This document shows, piece by piece, positions 47,065-58,023 of a stretch of 64,000 bases of DNA. The notes under the pieces were generated by a model that had not been told where the DNA came from, searched no databases, and worked only from the letters and a program-made list of their open reading frames with translations. The stretch's first letter is position 1, and each line of letters starts with the position of its first letter. The stretch comes from Deltaproteobacteria bacterium (GTDB taxonomy: Bacteria > Lernaellota > Lernaellaia > JACKCT01), in NCBI GenBank assembly GCA_027493875.1, contig JAOSJX010000001.1, positions 485,263 through 549,262 on the forward strand, in the 5' to 3' direction. The position numbers and the translations under genes were made by a program.

Positions 47065-49433
47065 TCATTCCAATGGCGGACCGGAGTACCCTTGGGGAAA
47101 AGCCGCGTACCACACGGCGTCGGCCGCCATGTAGGCGACGCGCACCCAGCCGTGCCCGTCCAGGCTCATCGACGACCAATAGGTTTTCCGCGGCTCGATG
47201 AGCGCGAAGGTCCAATCGCCGCTCCCGCCGTGCGCATAGATCAGGCCGTCGTTGTTATAGACGATGTGAACCGTCCCCGCCTCGTCAACGGCCAGGGACG
47301 GCAGGAGATTGGGCAGGAAATTTTCCTCTTCGGGATTCCATCCTTCCCGTGATTGCGTGTCGAGGATCTCGGTCGTCCAGGTCCCCGCGGCGTTCGAAGC
47401 GTATTTGACCAGGTATGCGGCGTTGGTGTCGTCCTCGGAGGTGAAGGCGATGTGTGCGTGGTTGTTGCCGTCGATGAAAATCGAGGTTCGGGTCAGTGAA
47501 TATGACTCGTCCACGATCTCCGTCTGCCATTCCGCGTCCGGCGTCTCTTTCCACGCGTGCCGGAGGTCGTGCTCGTAACCTAGGTAGCTGATGTGCACGG
47601 CGCCGTCTGGGCCGATCGCCACGTCCCCTCCCCGACGCGGTGATCGAAGGTCTCGATGAACCACGCTCCGCTCCGATCGGTCGCGTACCGCGTGGGGCCG
47701 GAGAACTTGTTGTAAAGCGCGTGCAGAAATCCGTCCGAATCGGCCGCGACGCTGAACTCGATGGCTGCCGAATCGAAGGGGGGATCGAGCGCCCAGTCAC
47801 CGAGTCCCTTGTGGGCGAGGACAAGACCCGAATAATGAAGGCTGAGCAGGACCTGCGGTTGCCCGAACCGATCGAGTTCAATGGCCGATACGTTCGTGCG
47901 GCCGATGTCGCCGCCTGTTTCGATGACCTCGCGGCGCCAGCTTCGCCCGCCGTTTCTCGCATATCGAAAAGGGCTGTTGTTCGAAAACCAGTAGGAAATG
48001 TGACTGCGGCCGGAGGGCTCGGCGACGATGGTGGGATAGGACGCTTTCATGCCGTCCCAGATGATTTCCAAGTCCCAATAGTTGATCTCCGGGCGCAGGT
48101 AACAGAGATCGCTCTGGTACGTGCTCCCCAGGAATCCGCTGAAATGGATATTGTAATCCGCGTCCATGACGCCGGCGGGAAAGGCGAGGTCGGCGTACGT
48201 CACGTCGTCCTCGTAGCCGCCGCCGTAATACACGTAAAGGGCATTCCCGCAATCGTTGTAATCGGGGGTTCGGCATCGCACGCGATGTAGGCCCAGCGGA
48301 AGTTGCCGCTGGGGGCGTCCACGCGGAATATTCGCCCATAAATCCTCCAAATGGGCGGGAACGGTTCTATGATCGCATCCGAGGCCCAGGAGCCGTCTGC
48401 GTTGGTCGCGACCATCAGGCGCTCTCTTGCTCGATGATCTCCGCATATTCGGAGTAGGCGATGGAGACCTCTCCTGCCGCGTTCACGCCGGCCGCCAGGG
48501 AAACGCTTCCCCCGCTTGGGATGGAGTCGACGGCGGTGTCGAAGCTCCAGCTTCCGCCGGCGTTCGTGGCGTGCACGATGCGTTCGGCGCCCTCGTCGAA
48601 GTTAGGCCACGTGCGGGTATCCCGACGGGTCCATGGCCAATGACCGTCTCTCTGCCCGCGACGGACCCGGCAGATTGAATGGTTCCCATGTTTCTCCGCG
48701 AAGGGTCGAATACACGAGCGTCGAGCCGACCTGATCGTTCCAGAGCAGGTGCGCATTCCCGCTTCCATCCAGCTCCAGTTCGGGTTCTCTTCCTCGTCCG
48801 CCGGGTGCATTGACATCGCGAACGATCCAGCTCCCTGAAGCGTTCGTCGCATAACCGATGTTCCGACGGAGCTGGTTTTCAAAGGCCAGATGCAAGCCGC
48901 CGGACGCATCGGCCCGAAGCCGGGGTCGCGCCGCGGCTCCGACAACGGCCTCCTCCGAAACGCCGTTCGTATCTTGATATAGAAGGACGATATCGCCGAG
49001 TTTGGCGACCGCGATCACGACGCGACCGTCCGGCAGGGCGGCAATGGCGGTCCCGTCATATCCCGCAACGCTGCCGTCCACCGCTTCGTGCGTCAGAATG
49101 TCCAGGGGAGGTATCGTCGTCCGCGTCGTCGTCCACGTCGTCGTCAGCATCGTCGTCCACCGTGGTATCGTCGTCGCCGGAGTCATCGTCTCCGGTATCA
49201 TCGTCGCTTGAGTCGTCATCAACGGAATCGTCGTCCGCCGTGTCGTCGTCACTGAGATCGTCGTCGGTTTCGTCATCCGCCAAGCCGTCATCGTCCGTGT
49301 CGGACGAATCGTCGTCGGCCCCGGGCAACGTATCGTCGTCCGCGTCGTCATCGTCGCCGCACGCCGTCAACAACGATACGAGGCAAACAAAGACAATGAA
49401 GAAGAAAAGAAACTTGCCGGTTCGACCACCCAT
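47065..49433 (-). CDS. Asp-rich-tether lipoprotein with beta-propeller-like repeats (about five frameshifts)
   Basis: About 790 residues. From ATG 49433 the signal MGGRTGKFLFFFIVFVCLVS leads to lipobox LTAC (C25), then an Asp/Ser/Thr tether of ~90 residues. The rest is repeated blades of the type A-x-x-x-D-G-x-x-H-ISY or HIAF: GGLHLAFENQLRRNIGYATNA, GAVHISYLGYEHDLRHAW, NHAHIAFTSEDDTNAAYLVKY and GTVHIVYNNDGLIYAHGG, as in bacterial propeller-like surface proteins. The frame changes near 49110, 48610, 48425, 48265 and 47635. A perfect TATAAT at 49478-49483 supports this start over the ATG at 49466. Ligand unknown. Confidence 0.8.
49103..49355 (-). repeat. Asp-rich coding repeat in propeller lipoprotein
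   Basis: Degenerate units encoding DDDS, DDDT and DDDxG fill the tether after the lipobox. This GTC/ATC/GTC-rich stretch on the plus strand is low complexity and similar in composition to those at 23351 and ~35560-35720. Confidence 0.8.
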
Positions 49434-49477
49434 CAAACGGATCCCAACGGCGAAAAGCATCGCCAAATATGTTAGAG

Positions 49478-49508
49478 ATTATACACTATCGGATGCGGTT
49501 TTGCCGCA
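49478..49508 (-). promoter_or_regulatory. Promoter -10 box with overlapping palindrome
   Basis: On the minus strand a perfect TATAAT (49483-49478) lies about 45 bp before the propeller lipoprotein start. TGCGG-N5-CCGCA (49494-49508) occupies the -35 area, where no good TTGACA is seen, so the palindrome may be an activator or repressor site. Confidence 0.5.
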
Positions 49509-49523
49509 GTTTTTTTTTCGCGC

Positions 49524-50130
49524 CTAGGCCGGTGAAATCAGCTTTTCGGCCAGCTTTTCAGCCAAAGCGCGAAACGCCTTGCCGCGGTGACTGACGGCGT
49601 CTTTGGCGCCGGGCGCGAGTTCGGCGAAGGTAAGATTCGCCGTCGGTTCCAGGAAAAGAGGATCGTAGCCGAAACCGTCGCGGCCGCGCGGTTCCCTCAG
49701 GATCGTTCCACGGGTCCGCCCTTCCGCGTGGATCGCCGCGCCCTTCCGGAAAAACGCAGGCCGCCACGCACACGAATTCGGCGCCGCGGTCGGTGTCGGC
49801 GAGTTCATGCAAAGCATCCAGTAGTTTCGCGTTATTGTCGGCGTCCGTTGCCGAGGCTCCGGCGTACCGCGCCGAACGCACGCCGGGCTCGCCGCGCAAC
49901 GCGTCCACGCAAAGCCCCGAGTCGTCCGCGATGGATGGAAGCCCCGTGCGTTCAACGTGAAAGCGCGCTTTGATGAGCGCGTTTTCGAGAAACGTCGTGC
50001 CCGTTTCCTCCGGGCTCTCGCCGACGCCGACGTCCCTCGGCGTCACGACCTCCAAACCGAGAGGCGCCAGCAATCTTCGGATCTCCCGAAGCTTCCCCGC
50101 GTTGCCGGACGCCAGCACAAAACGCGTCAT
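49524..50130 (-). CDS. rdgB: RdgB/HAM1 non-canonical purine NTP pyrophosphatase (one frameshift)
   Basis: About 200 residues; it hydrolyses ITP, dITP and XTP to monophosphates to keep damaged nucleotides out of DNA and [23 protein letters not shown] has the SGNxxKxxE motif, TTFLENALIKARF and ADDSGLCVDALRGEPGVRSARYAG are signature blocks. After a shift near 49745 come GRDGFGYDPLFLEP and AVSHRGKAFRAL, the nucleobase-binding loop. Its start overlaps the end of rph, the common rph-rdgB pairing. Length is normal. Confidence 0.95.
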
Positions 50131-50850
50131 CGCTTTTTGGAGCCCGCTCGCAATGCCGCCCGCTGCGCCGTGGTCACGCGCGCGGCGCCCTTCTGCGCGA
50201 TCTTCAGCATCGCGTCGAATTCCTTCTTCGAGAAATCCGCTTCTTCACCCGTGGCCTGGATTTCGACGAGCCGGCCCGCCCCGGTGAGCACGAAATTCGC
50301 GTCGACGGACGCGGCCGAGTCTTCTCCGTAGTCGGGATCGAGCACCGTTTTTCCGTCCACGATCGCGACCGACACGGCGGCGACCGAATCGCGAAACGGG
50401 AGGGCGTCGATCATCTTGCGGGCGCGGCACCAACGAAAGGCGTCGTAGAGCGCGACGTAGGCGCCGTTAATCGACGCGCACCGCGTGCCGCCGTCGGCCT
50501 GAAGGACGTCGCAGTCCAGTACGACGCGCATTTCCGGCAACGCGTCCAGATCGACCACCGCGCGAAGGGCCCGGCCGACGAGGCGTTGGATCTCCTGGGA
50601 GCGCCCCGCCGGGGACCGCTCGCGCTGCCCCGGTCACGGTTGGCGCGCGGCAACATCGCGTATTCCGCCGTCACCCAACCGCGGTTCGTTCCCTTCATCC
50701 AGCGCGGGACGTTCTGCTCGACGCTGGCCGTGACCAATACGCGCGTTCCGCCCATCTCGACAAGGCACGAGCCTTCCGCATACGCGTTGACGCCGCGAAC
50801 GAATTTCAGGGGACGCAGTTGGTCGCTTTTTTTCTCCGGCCCGAACGCAT
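50127..50850 (-). CDS. rph: Ribonuclease PH (two frameshifts)
   Basis: About 240 residues. The start is ATG 50850 behind GAGGAGG; correcting an A7 run at ~50830 gives [50 protein letters not shown] and [14 protein letters not shown] follow. A second shift near 50630 leads to [45 protein letters not shown] and [21 protein letters not shown]. RNase PH trims tRNA 3' ends phosphorolytically. It overlaps rdgB and is 10 bp from the creatininase-like gene upstream. Confidence 0.93.
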
Positions 50851-50859
50851 TCGCCCTCC

Positions 50860-51887
50860 TCAGGTTACCGACATCATCACCAGCGCAAACACGATAACGA
50901 CGACGGCAAAGACGATGTTCTTGAACCAATTGAACAAATAGGCCGCGGAGCGGTAGGCCTCCGGATCGGCGCCTTCGAGAAAGACCTCCTCGATCGCGCG
51001 CGCCAGATCCTCGCTCACGACGCCGAGCAGGCCTTCGCCCAGGGCCTCCGTCGCGCGGGCCGGCGCCCCGTGATAACCCGCGCCCCGGCCGCCGATGATC
51101 CATGAAAGGTCGACCGCGCCGACGTGCGTTCCGATCGCCAGGGAATCTTTCGTCAGTTGATCGAGCGGCAGCAACCGGGCCACGCCGAGGATAAAACGTG
51201 ATAGGCCACGCAGCCACCACCGGTCCTTGGCGAACAAATCCGGCACTTTTTGATAGTCCGGGGAAACGAGGTCCGGCGCGATCGCAAGCATCATCGCCGT
51301 TTCCATGCATCCCGCGTGCAGGTCGTGTTGAAAAAGATGCTCGATGCCGTCCGGCAGCGGAACGCCGCGTTCGCGCAGCCGCGTCACGTATTCGCCGCGG
51401 TAGGCGTGGACCGCCGCGCGCGCGCCGGGGGCCAGCGCCGTCGCGCCCCGCGCGCGGAGCATTTTGCACACGTCGTCCAGCGCGCCCGTGTGCGGCACGC
51501 CGCCGTGCGCCGAGAGAAAAAAACGAAGTGCCGGAAACCAAGCACCATAAAACGCCGGCAGAGAAAGAGCAGGCCGCGCCGAAGCTGGCGCGACGTGATT
51601 TTGACCGATCCCATGCCGCGGATCGTGGCGCTGCCGACCGTAATATGCGGATACAACAGGAGGCGCGTTTCCGGATGGCGCGCGCCGTAGATTCCGGCGA
51701 CCCGCCGTGCGAATTCTTCCGTGATATAGATATCTGTTCCGGTCGGAAGATGCGTCCCGTGGTTTTCGCACGGGGACACGGGAATGATGACGATGTCCTT
51801 CGAGAGATCGCGCCCGCGCAGATCGTCGAGACGAAGATTCTCATAGCGGAACGCGTTCGGCGGCAGCGGGGTGTCGGAAAACGGCAT
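50860..51887 (-). CDS. Creatininase family protein with C-terminal membrane helix (one frameshift)
   Basis: About 340 residues. The amidohydrolase signature [23 protein letters not shown] holds the metal-binding Glu and His, and VCKMLRARG and [16 protein letters not shown] supply others. A shift near 51510 (a run of A/T and G) joins the two halves. Unlike classical creatininases it ends with a helix, [19 protein letters not shown], so it is probably membrane-tethered. Creatinine itself is unlikely; relatives act on cyclic amides or peptides such as mycofactocin precursors. It lies upstream of rph and rdgB. Confidence 0.82.
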
Positions 51888-51905
51888 TGTGCGGCGGGAG
51901 CGGCC

Positions 51906-53867
51906 TCAAGGTCCGATCGTCAGACAGCAGCGGAATCCGGTGCGCGGCTCCGCCGCCGTGGCGGCGACGCTGGCGCGCGCGGCGCATCGCGATTCCCGGC
52001 CCGGGCTATAGCCGTCGCCGCCTTTGACGATCATGAAGGACGACCCTTGCGAGAACGGCGTGCTCGTCCACTCACGCAGATTACCGGCCAGATCGAAAAC
52101 GTCTTCCGCGGTTTTACATCCGTGCCACGTTCCCGTGAGCGCGTAGCCGCGGTCCTTGCCGTTCTCCGTGCGCGTCGCGCACGCGTTTTCGATATACTGA
52201 TGGCCGTACGGGAACCGTCGGTTTCGCGCGCCGCCCTTGCAGGCCTTTTCCCATTCCTGCTCCGTGCACAGGCGCTTCCCGGCCGCCGCGCATTTATCGC
52301 GCGCCTGCTGGAAGGCGATCTGACGCTCCGGCAATATTTCGGGTGTCCCGGGAAACTCATATTTGTCGACGCAGAAGGCCGGCAGCGTCACCTCCTGCTC
52401 GGCCGACTCGTTTGCGGCACGCATCGTGTCCGACGCCGGCGATCCGAAAAGAAAGAGCCGCCTTCTATAAACGCCATGTTCTCCGGGCATTCGGCGGCGG
52501 CCGGCGCCGGGGTCGGGTTTTCGCCCGCGGGGGATTCGTCGGACGGCGTATTCGGAGGAGGAGGCGTCGCGGCCGCGGGCGACGGCGTGGCGGGCGGAAA
52601 CGCCACCGGCGTCGCGCTCTGATCGCCGCCGCGCCATGACCGGAACATCAGAAACAGTATGATCACCGCCGCCGCGCCGAGCAGCATATACGACCAGTTC
52701 GCCGTGGGACCCGGCGCCGGCGGGCGGCGCGGCGGCTCCACGATCGGCGGCGGGGCGGGGGCGCAACGCGTTCCGGCTCCGCGGGCCACTGAGGAGCCGC
52801 CGGCTCCGGCGACCGCGCGGACATCGCGGTATCGAGACGTCCCGCCAGCTCTTCGAGGTCGCCATCGCGTTCCGGCGTCGGCCGGCGCCGCGGTGGGCGG
52901 GACGGGCACGGATTTCGATTCGTCAAAGGCGTCGAATTCCTCGATATCCTCAGCGCGCACTTCCACGCGCCGCTCTTCCTGTCCGGTAAAGACGTCAATG
53001 GAGGACAGCGAGATCGGCTGCTGCTCGATCCGCCGTTGCAGTTCGGGATAGGCGGCCCGCAGCGCCGCTTGAAATTCGGTGAATTCGGCGAAACGGTCCT
53101 GGGGGGCCGCGGCGAGCGCCTTGGCGATCACCTCGTCGACCGCGGCGGGCCCGGTCCATGCCGCCTGCGCGATCGACCGCGCTCCTTTTTGTCGGCGGCT
53201 TGCCGACGGCCAGCTCATAGGCCAGCGCGCCGACGGCGTAAATATCGGCCCGCCGGTCCGGCCGGCCGCCGGTCCCAATGAACTCAGGTGCGAGGTACGC
53301 GTAGGCCGCGCCGCGCGCGAGCTGGACCTGGGCGTATTTCGAAAAGCTCATCAGCTTGTGCAGGTTGAAATCGGTAAACCACGCCCGGGCTTCCGCGGGA
53401 ACCGACCGCGGTGTGGCGCCTTCCACGATGATGTTCTCCGGCTTCAGGGCACCGTGGACGGCGAAGGGCGGCAACGCCGCCAACCGGTCCAGCACGCGGT
53501 CGACAAGATCCAGCGTTTCGAGCAGCGACGGGGGCGCGCCGTCCTGCCGGCGCGCGTCGAGAATGCGGCGCAGGTCGCAGCCCTCGATAAACGCGGAGAC
53601 GATGATGCGCCGGTTTTCGTCCTCGACCACCTCGGCCGGCACGACGGCCGGATCGTCACCGGGCACGTTATAACGCAAGGTCTTGAGCATGGCCGCGGGG
53701 TCGCGGTCGCCGGTGACGAACCGCGCGTCGAGAACCTTCAAGGCGACGTGGCGGTCGCCGGCCATCGCCTTATACGATTCCCCGACGCCGCCGTGGCCCA
53801 GCGATTTCGCCACCACGAAACGTCCGAGGATAATTTGTCCGATGCGGTATTGGTTCGCCATCTTCAT
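51906..53867 (-). CDS. Pseudokinase-like STK domain, membrane helix and FGE-sulfatase domain (multiple frameshifts)
   Basis: About 655 residues. The N-terminal ~270 are protein-kinase-like: [19 protein letters not shown], then [12 protein letters not shown] where the catalytic HRD is HGA, and FTDFN instead of DFG. AYLAPEF replaces the APE region. A low-complexity Pro-rich stretch, a membrane helix ([15 protein letters not shown]) and an extracytoplasmic FGE-like domain follow, with [38 protein letters not shown] and GFRCC. Shifts occur near 53190, 52860, 52760 and 52455. The loss of the catalytic Asp suggests a regulatory pseudokinase linking inside and outside. Confidence 0.78.
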
Positions 53868-53962
53868 CCGAAATTCGCCGACCCGCGGCGCCGCCCGATC
53901 TTCACCGGCTCACGCGCCAAACGCAAGTCCCCGGCGCCGTCTTGGGCCAGGAAGTTCATTTT

Positions 53963-55202
53963 TCAAACAAGGCGCACCGCGCCCGCATGTTCGAGAAGAC
54001 CGAGAACACGATACGCCTGCGCCGGCTCGGCGTGCGTTTCCGCGGCGATCTGCTCGATATTCCGCGTCCCGTCGACGAGCGCGGTCACCAGCAGATCCTC
54101 GCTCGCCCACGTCACCTCGCCGAAAAGACGCAGGCGGCTTTCCGATTTTTCCACGACAGCCATGGGGTGCGTTTCGTACCGATCGACCAGACGATCGTCG
54201 AGCCGCCCGCCCCGCGCGGCTTCATAAATTTCGTTTAACGCGCCGAACGGAGGCCTCTTGATCGTTTCGAGAAACGACGTGTCGGGTTTGAAAACGTATA
54301 ATCCCGCTTCCCATTCCAGCAAATCCTGCAACCGTGCGTGCACCTCGCGCAGGAGGTAGTCCTTGAGGACGCCGGCGCCGATCGCCCCGCTGTCGACCAG
54401 CGCCTTGCCGAGCATTTTTTTGCCTGTTCCGCCTCGGCGCGCGCGCTTTCATACTGCTCCTCGGTGATCACCTCGTCCCGGACAAGCATGCGCGCAAAGG
54501 TTTCGTCGGTGTCCGTCGAGCTGATGTAGACCGGATCGCCGTCGTGAACGTAGACGCGTTTGAGCGTCGGATCGCGCCGGCACGTCAAAATGCCCGTTTG
54601 CCCCAAACGATAAAACCCCGCCAGCACCAGCGGCGCCGGCGTGCTCGAGAAATCGCCCTCGAACGCCGGATCGCCCAGCGGCTCCGGCCGCCGCTCGCGC
54701 TCCACGCGCGCCCGTTCCGCGGCGTCGTGCAGGCGCTCGTCGGTGACGGCGTTTTTGGCCGCGAGCAGCTCTTCCTTGCTGGTCCCCAGAAGCTTCGCGA
54801 TTTTCTCCGCGGTTTGCTTGAGATTGATGGGTTTGACCAGGTAGTCCACGGCCCCGTACTTTTCCCGCGCCTCACGTTGGACTTTCGCCGTTTTGTAAAG
54901 CGCGCTCATGAAAATGACGGGCGTATCGGCGCGATCGGGGTGCGCCCGGATTACCTCACCCACCTGAAAACCGTTTTTCTTGGGGAGAAGCACGTCACAA
55001 AGGACGAGGTCCGGCGCCACGGCCTGAAAAAAGGGCTACGCCCTCTTCGCCGTCCGCCGCGGCAAATACTTTCAAAACCAAAGGCGTCGAAGAACTCGGC
55101 GATAATCTCGCGCAACGCCTTCTCATCCTCGACGACAAGAATCTTCCGTCCGGTCACCCTTTGAATCCGTCCTGCCGCTCTCTGTTCGGAATGGGCGCTC
55201 AT
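53963..55202 (-). CDS. Response regulator with DUF4388 (PATAN) output region (frameshifts)
   Basis: About 410 residues. The receiver begins KILVVEDEKALREIIAEFFDAFGFE and, after a shift near 55050, APDLVLCDVLLPKKNGFQ with the phospho-Asp, IFMSALYKT and YLVKPINL. The output region is DUF4388/PATAN: FEGDFSSTPAPLVLAGFYRL, GILTCRRDPTLKRVYVHDGDPVYISS, and after another shift near 54420 KALVDSGAIGAGVLKDYLLR and LLEWEAGLYVF. This architecture is common in deltaproteobacteria, where it controls motility or development. It is divergent from lepA and upstream of the pseudokinase gene. Confidence 0.83.
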
Positions 55203-55346
55203 ACTAATCGCTGGGGTGCCGGGAGATCAACAAGAGGGTGTGGAATCGTTGCGTCGCGCCGTATCGCTCCACCCGTGTTCCAATTGACAAAGGTCTGTAA
55301 GTATGTAACGTGAGCCGTCTTTTTTCCGGCCCCGCCGAAGAGCGCC

Positions 55347-57147
55347 ATGAGCATTGAAAACATTCGGAATTTCTCGATTATCGCGCACATTGACCACGGA
55401 AAAAGCACGCTGGCGGACCGGCTCATGGAAGCCACCGGCGTGCTCACCGAACGCACTACTTCCGCCCAGTACCTCGACCGCATGGAGCTCGAACAGGAGC
55501 GCGGCATCACCATCAAAGCGCAGGCGGTCCGGCTCCCCTACAGGGCCAAAAACGGCCGCGAATATATCCTGAATCTCATCGACACGCCGGGGCACGTGGA
55601 TTTCGGGTACGAAGTTTCCCGTTCGCTGTCGGCCTGCGAAGGGACCCTTCTCGTCGTCGATGCCACCAAAGGCGTCGAGGCGCAGACGCTCGCCAACGCC
55701 TACCTTGCCGTGGACCTCGGCATCGAGATTGTCCCGGTCATCAACAAAGTGGATCTCGCCACGGCGCAGATAAAAGAAGCAAAAGATGAGATCGAAGAGA
55801 TGATCGGCATCGAGGCCGCGAACGCGCTCGGCGTCAGCGCGAAAACGGGCATCGGCATTCCCGATCTTCTCGAACTCATCGTCGAGAAGTTCCCGGCGCC
55901 CCAGGGTTCCGCCGAAGAGCCGCTGAAGGCGATCATTTTCGACTCGTGGTACGACTCGTATCAAGGGGTCGTGGCGTTGCTGCGCGTTTTTTCCGGAACC
56001 GTCAAAGCCGGCGACATGATCCACCTGATGGCCGCGAACAAGAATTTCGAGGTGATGAAGCTCGGCTACTTCTCTCCCGAGTCGGTGGACGTGAAGTCCC
56101 TCGGCGCGGGCGAGGTCGGTTTCATGACGGCCAACGTCAAGGACATCGGCGACGCCAAGGTGGGCGATACCGTCACGCATGTCGGCGAAAAATCGGTTAC
56201 GGCGTTTCCCGGCTTCCGCGAACTCAAGCCGATGGTCTTCGCGGGACTCTATCCCGCGGAAGCTTCCGATTATCACCTCCTCAAAGCCGCCGTGGAAAAA
56301 CTCAACTTGAACGATTCGGGTTTTCGCTACGAGCCGGAAACCTCGGTCGCACTCGGCTTCGGGTTCCGCTGCGGGTTTCTCGGCCTCCTTCACATGGAAG
56401 TCGTGCAGGAGCGCCTGGAACGCGAATTCGACCAGGATCTCGTCGTCACCGCGCCGACGGTTGTCTACCGCGTCGTCAAGAAAAACGGCGACGTGATCAT
56501 GCTCCACAATCCGTCGGAATTGCCGCCGGAGCTGGAAATCGACCACATCGAGGAACCGATCGTCCGCGCGAATGTCCACTTACCGGCGGAGCATCTCGGC
56601 AACGTCATCACGCTTTGTCAGAACCGGCGCGGCGTCCAGGTGCGTTTGGAGTATCACACGGCGAACCGCGTCATCCTCGTTTACGACCTGCCGATGGCGG
56701 AAATCGTGTTCGACTTCTACGACAAGCTCAAAACCGTCAGCCGCGGCTTCGCCTCGCTCGACTACGAATTTCTCGAATTCCGCACCGACAAGCTCGTCAA
56801 GCTCGACGTGCTCGTCAACGGCGAGCCGCTCGACGCCTTGTCCCTGATCTGCCATAGCGACAAAGCCTATTCGATCGGACGCGATCTTACCGAGCGGCTG
56901 CGCAAAACGATCCCGCGCCAGCTCTACGAGGTGATCATCCAGGCGGCGATCGGCAGCCGCGTGATCGCGCGCGAACGCGTGGCGCCGCTGCGGAAAAACG
57001 TCACCGCCAAATGCTACGGCGGCGACGTTTCCCGCAAACGCAAGCTGCTCGAAAAGCAAAAGGCGGGCAAAAAAGCGCATGAAGCGGATGGGCAATATCG
57101 AAATTCCGCAGGAAGCTTTTCTCGCGGTGCTCTCAATCAAGGAATGA
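55347..57147 (+). CDS. lepA: Elongation factor 4 (LepA), frameshift near C-terminus
   Basis: A translational GTPase of 600 residues. ATG 55347 gives [20 protein letters not shown] with P-loop HIDHGKST, then the switch [19 protein letters not shown] and NKVDLA. LepA-specific [23 protein letters not shown] and the C-terminal [23 protein letters not shown] are present. An A6 run near 57070 should be A5; the corrected end reads [20 protein letters not shown] and stops at 57147. The next gene, lepB, starts 2 bp on, reproducing the classical lepA-lepB operon. Confidence 0.96.
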
Positions 57148-57148
57148 C

Positions 57149-58023
57149 ATGGGCTTCGCGCTGACCAAACGGGACCGGCTCTGGAAGCAATGCGACCGCG
57201 AAATCGCGCGCGCGCGGCGGCTGATGGAAAATCGCCCGGATCTGTTCACGCCGTCTCTGCGGTCGGAAATCGAGGCGGCGGCTTCTCGGTTGGATCTGAC
57301 GCGCCGCAACGAAACCAACCTTCGTCTCGTCGCCGCGGAGATCAAGAACTCAAGCGCGTCGTCGACCGCGCCGTGCCCGTTTGGCGCGGCTCCGTCGTTC
57401 GCGAGTACGTGGAGGCGATCGGGATCGCCCTCCTTCTCGCGCTGTTCATCCGCACGTTCATGATTCAGGCCTTCAAGATCCCGTCCGGGTCGATGATTCC
57501 CACGCTGCTTATCGGCGACCATCTCATTGTGAACAAAGCCGTGTACGGTTTCGAAATTCCGTTCACTTACCGCAAGTTCCTCCCCTACCGCACGCCGAAG
57601 CGCGGCGAGATCATCGTCTTCCGGTATCCCAACGATCCCACCAAGGACTATATCAAACGCGTGGTGGGCATCCCGGGAGACCGCATCGAGATGCGGCAGA
57701 AGCGCCTTTATATCAACGGCGAGGAAATTCCTCTCGAACGCCTCGGTCCCGCGCCGGAATTCGACGCCGTCCTGTACGAAGAGAACCTCGACGGCCACAA
57801 GCACAAAGTGCTTTTCTCCAATCCTTCCCCGTCGCTGGGCGACAACTTTTCCGTCGTCGTTCCCGAGAATAAGTATTTCTGCATGGGCGACAACCGCGAC
57901 CGCAGCAACGACAGCCGCATCTGGGGCTTCGTCGATTTCCACTTCATCCGCGGTAAAGCCATGATCATTTACTTCTCATGGCCGCCGACCCAGTGGACGA
58001 GGATTTTTCATCTCACGCGTTAG
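57149..58023 (+). CDS. lepB: Signal peptidase I with cytoplasmic N-terminal extension (one frameshift)
   Basis: About 290 residues; it cleaves signal peptides at the outer face of the inner membrane. The catalytic Ser is in [19 protein letters not shown] and the Lys in [29 protein letters not shown] is box E. The ~75 residues before the single anchor ([15 protein letters not shown]) are charged and helical ([20 protein letters not shown]), longer than usual, with a shift near 57350 inside them. It directly follows lepA. The stop overlaps that of the convergent M20 peptidase by TTAG. Confidence 0.94.

Noticed and set aside
49494..49520. Hairpin TGCGG-N5-CCGCA plus T9 as a plus-strand terminator
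   Set aside because: No plus-strand gene precedes it; it overlaps the -35 region of a minus-strand promoter, so a promoter element is more likely.
51906..53867. Treating the kinase and FGE segments as separate genes
   Set aside because: Each fragment boundary coincides with a frame change, not with a ribosome site, and the joined order gives a familiar kinase-TM-FGE architecture.
55284..55312. TTGACA upstream of lepA as a promoter
   Set aside because: The -35 is perfect but no acceptable -10 lies 16-18 bp downstream.
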